From NCBI GenBank assembly GCA_914767715.1, contig OU612067.1, positions 20,434,162 through 20,496,161 on the forward strand: 62,000 nt of DNA. The letters run 5' to 3'. This DNA comes from Membranipora membranacea. Lineage: Eukaryota; Bryozoa; Gymnolaemata; Cheilostomatida; Membraniporidae. The stretch's first letter is position 1. Every line of letters starts with the position of its first letter. Positions 59,511-62,000 of this stretch are shown here, in pieces. Under the pieces are notes generated by a model. It made no database searches. It was not told the DNA's origin and saw nothing but the letters and a program-made list of their open reading frames with translations. A program made the translations under genes and the position numbers.

Positions 59511-60761
59511 ATGTAATGCTCCATATAATATACAGATTTGTTTACAACTCTGTGCTTTCACAAGTCAAGGGTTTTCTCATGTCAGAGTAAGACGACTCAT
59601 GATTTTATATTTTTTCTTCGGTTATGATCTTAAAGTGAAAAGTGAACATGTCATCTTTAATAAAATGCGCTAGAATTAGTAATAAGTTCAACACAAGAAA
59701 TGTCAACTAGAACTAGTATGATAGAAATCAATCAATAAGGGAGGGAAGGGAATATATATTGACCATTATTCTTTGCTTCCATGCTCTGCTATAAAAGAGT
59801 GAAAGTTTACTACTCTCCCAAACCACATTTTTACTGCATTTTTTGATGCTGCATGAATCTAACTCCCAGTTGTTGCAAAAAAAAACCACATCTGTCTTTG
59901 CTCATATATATATTACCAACCAGAAACATGTAACATTGACCCATGCTTTTATTTACTTTTTATAGAATGTTTGCTACTCCAAATTTACAATGTTTCTTCA
60001 TAACAGAATACCAAAAAGATGTTACCGGTAACAATTTCTCTTAATTAAGATAATAATTCAGTGCAGAATTACAACCACAGGAATGCATTTCTAGGGCGGG
60101 GGCGTTCATAATATTTTGATTCCATTATGAAAAACGAAAATTTCACAGAAATTCAACAATTGCCAACAATTGATTATTAAGTAATGCAAAGTTTTCCAAA
60201 TCTGTAACATTTGTCATAAATTTGAGTTAATTTGTAAAAAGCTTATACTAAGTATTATCTGTAACAAATTTTTGTGTACATTAAATTCAGAGCATTTAAT
60301 TCAGAGTACTGAAGTTTGGGTTTCTACGTTATTTTATTAATATTACCTCTTGATTCCAAGAACACAAATCGCTAGCAATTGCGTTGGATCTGTTACCGCA
60401 GTTATTTCATTTTCAAACTTCAAAGTAGCTTTATATTTCGGACAGTTTTTAAAGAGGTTACGAGTATCCATAAAACATGCACGAAAAATGCACCTTACCT
60501 AACCAGAAAATTAAACTTTTTTACACTAAAAGGAGTCACGAAAAGGTCTAAATGTAATACGATCACTGGAACACGGACGCCTGGAATAAAGGCAACTCAG
60601 AATCACATTAATATTTTACCTCATCATTCAGCAGTTACAACTTCAGGGTCAGATTCTATATAATTTATTTATAGCAGAAAATAACACTTGAAGTACTCAA
60701 AATTCACAAAATAGTTACTGTTCCTCAGAAGCAGCATTGGTATATGAAGGGAAGTAAACTC

Positions 60762-60769
60762 ACCATTCA
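60762..60769 (-). pseudogene. Last bases of a destroyed LRR exon (unit D)
   Basis: Only the donor and about 8 coding bases of the fourth unit's LRR exon remain beside the LINE. The adjacent intron (60660-60760) is nearly identical to that of units A-C. Confidence 0.75.
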
Positions 60770-61410
60770 GCTTGCTAGGCCCATTACCCCTACTCTTATC
60801 CTTAACGGCACGGAAGTTGATTTTTGTGACAAAGTAAAATACCTTGGTGTTACTGTTGACGATAAACTCCGCTATCATGATCATGTGCAATCCATAGTGA
60901 CTACTGCATCTCAACACATGTATATTGTGAAAAATTTTGTATACTATAGCTCAAAGCCCCTTTCTCATTTGTTATTCAAGAGTTTTATTGTATCCCTCAC
61001 CACTTACTGTCTCCCCATACTTTTGACAAGCATCCATGCAAGCGACAAGAAGTCCTTTCGCAAAATATTTAAAGATGCCGCCACGTTAGGGATTGAGCAC
61101 CCCGATATAGATGCTCTGGTGGCCAACCAGATCAAGACACTTGGACTACGGTACATAGACGATGAAGAGCACTTTATCAATGACTTTCTAACTAAATGCC
61201 CCTCAGGTCGCTACCGCACCATTAAATATCGGGGTGCATGGGGTAGAGACAGCTTTTTAAGACATCTCATACATACACTTAATAATATACTATTCTAAAA
61301 AACTTTTTATACAACAGAGATCTGATTTTTTCCATGTTTTTCTTCCTTGTCAGTATGAACAACGTATTTCGTGACAAATTTTTGTCTATGATAGTAATAA
61401 ATCCATCCAT
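60764..61410 (+). mobile_element. 5'-truncated LINE (second family) replacing an LRR exon
   Basis: The plus-strand frame to the stop at 61298 has VKYLGVTVDDKLRYHDHVQS, the RT C-terminal region of non-LTR elements, then LLFKSFIVSLTTYCLPILLT, ending in HLIHTLNNILF. A 3' UTR follows, ending in AATAAATCCATCCATC. On the left it joins the last bases of an LRR exon (CATTCAG after the donor ACTCAC); on the right it joins intron sequence (AATTTAAACACG) that in unit A lies about 220 bp beyond the exon. So exon and nearby intron were deleted. Confidence 0.85.
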
Positions 61411-61839
61411 CAATTTAAACACGAAAAAAAAAATTCTGTGCGCACCCAGTGATGCATTTTTGGAGTAACTTGAGAAAAAGATTGTTAGATTTTTACAACA
61501 TGAAAAATCAAGTACAATTGTGCCTCATAGTAATCTCCACTCCATCCACTATCTCTGTCTTGCTTTTTGTATCATTGATAAGTTCTCACGCCCTAAAGAT
61601 CGACAAACTAGCCTTTTAAATTTGAATCTACTTCCAAGTGGTCCTCTGGTTGTGGGGAGAAAAAAAGGTGAGTTTCAACCATCAAGTTTTTTTATCCAAA
61701 ATGTATGCCCTAGCCATAAGGTTATCTGGTTGTGAGGGGGGGGGGAGATAGCTGACAAGTTTTTTTCTTTTTCTCTCAATATTCTTGTTATTTTAACTGA
61801 TGAAGTCTATACAGAATTTGTCTTCCACATCACACTTAC

Positions 61840-62000
61840 CGCTTGAGCTGATCTCTGTCTGGTATACGCCACAGTCTGAGCTGTTTGAGATGAGGGGTGA
61901 TTGTCTGTAAGTTAGGTGGAATAATACCACGGATGGCCATGTGGGTTATCTGAGCTCCCTTGGTGGCTGCTATCAACGCATCTACCGTCAATAATTTATA
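61840..62000 (-). CDS. Upstream exon of the ROCO-caspase gene (partial)
   Basis: The frame is open to the window edge and ends at a GTAAGTGTG donor in phase 2, as the LRR exons require. It reads LLTVDALIAATKGAQITHMA, then IRGIIPPNLQTITPHLKQLR and LWRIPDRDQLKR. LKQLRLWRIP resembles an LRR strand, and the rest may be the N-terminal cap of the solenoid. Truncated copies of its end occur at 25002 and 51468. The true start of the exon is outside the window. Confidence 0.7.

Larger units (their letters stand above)
1146..62000 (-). other. Host gene span: LRR-ROC-COR-caspase fusion (5' end outside window)
   Basis: Nine exons on the minus strand form one reading frame. The phases agree across all introns: phase 2 from the upstream exon through four LRR exons into the ROC exon, phase 1 on both sides of the 69-nt linker exon, and phase 0 between the caspase exons. 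Domain order is LRRs, ROC GTPase, COR, a Cys/His-rich tail and a caspase. ROCO proteins are LRR-linked Ras-like GTPases that dimerise through COR; caspases are cysteine proteases of cell death and inflammation. Inferred role: an intracellular sensor whose GTPase switch controls protease activation. The first exons and promoter lie beyond 62000. The joining of exons across long introns is inferred from phase, order and domain logic, not from transcripts. Confidence 0.8.

Noticed and set aside
24887-61743. G tracts at 24887, 51350 and 61735 as a regulatory signal
   Set aside because: They occupy the same place in duplicated introns and vary like simple homopolymers; length may also be a sequencing effect.

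Overview
The window looks like nuclear DNA of an invertebrate animal. It is AT-rich, has GT-AG introns, and is crowded with LINEs, BEL/Pao retroelements, tRNA-derived SINEs and inverted-repeat DNA elements. The one host gene carries a metazoan-type caspase domain fused to a ROCO GTPase. I cannot name the species; a sponge, cnidarian or other marine invertebrate would fit.

A single large gene appears to run along the minus strand, from beyond the right edge (62000) to its stop codon at 1146. In transcript order I can support: a partial upstream exon (62000-61840); four intact 138-nt exons that each encode two leucine-rich repeats (50910-50773, 33299-33162, 24446-24309, 17892-17755); a 1.9-kb exon with the last LRR and the ROC GTPase and COR domains (5783-3871); a 69-nt linker exon (3645-3577); and two caspase exons (2226-1799 with the catalytic His, 1568-1146 with the catalytic Cys and p10). 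Splice sites and phases agree at every junction: phase 2 between LRR exons and into ROC, then phase 1, 1 and 0. The architecture LRR-ROC-COR-caspase suggests a sensor fused through a GTPase switch to a death or inflammatory protease.

The introns record how the locus grew. A unit of LRR exon, intron and LINE is repeated four times in the same orientation (about 20.4-25 kb, 29-33.5 kb, 46.1-51.5 kb, 56-61.8 kb). All four carry the LINE at the same place, and three share the same disabling changes. The LRR exons differ more from one another than the flanking introns do. Nearly all differences change amino acids, and they sit at the variable positions of the LRR beta-strands. Two further LRR exon copies are wrecked, one by unequal crossing-over (23665-23727) and one by a different LINE (60764-61410).

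A second duplicated block, without recognised genes, links 6.5-16 kb with 25.0-26.5 kb and 33.9-45.8 kb. Comparing the copies gives empty-site evidence for three insertions: a TA-flanked MITE (9657-10378), an element with long inverted repeats (41287-43326) and a 2.8-kb insert with a 17-bp target duplication (35930-38756). About 51.9-55.9 kb is mostly single-copy with no gene that I can recognise.
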